From an uncultured Acetobacter sp. (GTDB lineage: Bacteria > Pseudomonadota > Alphaproteobacteria > Acetobacterales > Acetobacteraceae), in the NCBI GenBank assembly GCA_937900755.1, contig CALCDN010000017.1, positions 1 to 16,329 on the forward strand: 16,329 nt of DNA, read 5' to 3'. Positions 16,045 to 16,329 of this stretch are shown one piece after another (positions within the stretch are counted from its first letter, which is position 1; each line of letters opens with the position of its first letter). The translations under genes and the position numbers were made by a program. A model generated the notes under the pieces. That model saw nothing but the letters and a program-made list of their open reading frames with translations, was not told the origin of the DNA and did not search any database.

Positions 16045-16329
16045 TCAGCCATCCTCCAGATGAAGAAGTAGTGCAACAGCAAGGCAAAGCCCGGCAAGGG
16101 TAGGCGCCCATGCAGCCAGAACGGGGGGAAGCGCTCCTGACTTTCCAAACTGCTCAGCAACTTTGGATATGGTGAAAAGCAGAAAACCCACCATAACGCC
16201 AGACCCAACCATTTTGGCGACGCCCCCCCTGCGTGAAGGACGCATGGAAAAGCCAGCCGAAACCAGGGCCATGGTGCCAGCAAGCATAGGTAATGCCAGC
16301 AGGGACTGAAAATGAATACGGTGCCGGAT
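16045..16329 (-). CDS. lptG: LPS export ABC transporter permease LptG, C-terminal end only
   Basis: LptG is one of two inner-membrane permeases that, with LptF and LptB2, pull lipopolysaccharide from the inner membrane into the Lpt bridge. Only the last 94 residues are here; the N terminus lies beyond the right edge. They show the YjgP/YjgQ C-terminal pattern. A first hydrophobic segment (LLALPMLAGTMALVSAGF) is followed by the conserved short loop SMRPSRRGGVAKMV. Two more membrane segments (GVMVGFLLFTISKVAEQF and PPVLAAWAPTLAGLCLAVALL) and a terminal LLHLEDG complete it. The TGA stop touches the TTG start of lptD, so the two genes are translationally linked. I prefer LptG to LptF because it directly precedes lptD, as in related genomes. 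Confidence 0.9.
   Translation of the reverse strand: MRHRIHFQSLLALPMLAGTMALVSAGFSMRPSRRGGVAKMVGSGVMVGFLLFTISKVAEQFGKSGALPPVLAAWAPTLAGLCLAVALLLHLEDG

Noticed and set aside
14668..16071. A 467-codon plus-strand open frame over lptD, and a 469-codon minus-strand frame (4313-5722) over dnaG
   Set aside because: Both are antisense to clearly identified genes, show no domain pattern or ribosome site, and follow from base composition.

Overview
The window is a G+C-rich chromosomal housekeeping segment from an alphaproteobacterium. The protein sequences and gene order (carAB divergent from yqeY-dnaG-rpoD, then rpsF-rpsR-rplI and cfa, then lptG-lptD-surA-rsmA on the other strand) fit an acetic acid bacterium (Acetobacteraceae, perhaps near Komagataeibacter or Gluconacetobacter). 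The genus is an inference from memory and could not be searched. There is no mobile element, CRISPR array, tRNA or rRNA, and coding density is very high.

Layout. (1) Minus strand, 1-3360: carA and the N-terminal 643 codons of carB, the two subunits of carbamoyl-phosphate synthetase. carA has an unusual 5' extension that encodes a small helix-turn-helix domain in frame with the enzyme. (2) Divergent control region, 3361-3580: two nearly identical 17-bp palindromes, TGGGAA-N5-TTCCCA, lie 44 bp apart upstream of carA. (3) Plus strand, 3581-8593: yqeY, dnaG (primase) and rpoD (housekeeping sigma factor), the alphaproteobacterial version of the macromolecular-synthesis cluster, followed by a GNAT acetyltransferase whose start overlaps a perfect 12-bp hairpin. 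(4) Plus strand, 8694-10147: an rpsF leader that can fold into an S6:S18-type autoregulatory hairpin, then rpsF-rpsR-rplI and a strong intrinsic terminator. (5) Plus strand, 10211-11434: cfa, cyclopropane fatty acid synthase. (6) Minus strand, 11435-16329: the end of lptG, then lptD, surA and rsmA, a tightly packed outer-membrane-biogenesis and rRNA-methylation operon. Here rsmA appears to start at a non-canonical CTG, and pdxA, often found between surA and rsmA, is absent.

The most interesting signal is the carA locus. The HTH-CarA fusion, an internal start codon with its own Shine-Dalgarno that would give normal-length CarA, and twin palindromes just upstream together suggest that a pyrimidine/arginine enzyme subunit may bind and control its own promoter. 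This is a hypothesis: the sequence shows the fusion, the second start and the repeats, but not binding. Second in interest are the CTG start of rsmA and the S6:S18 leader motif.
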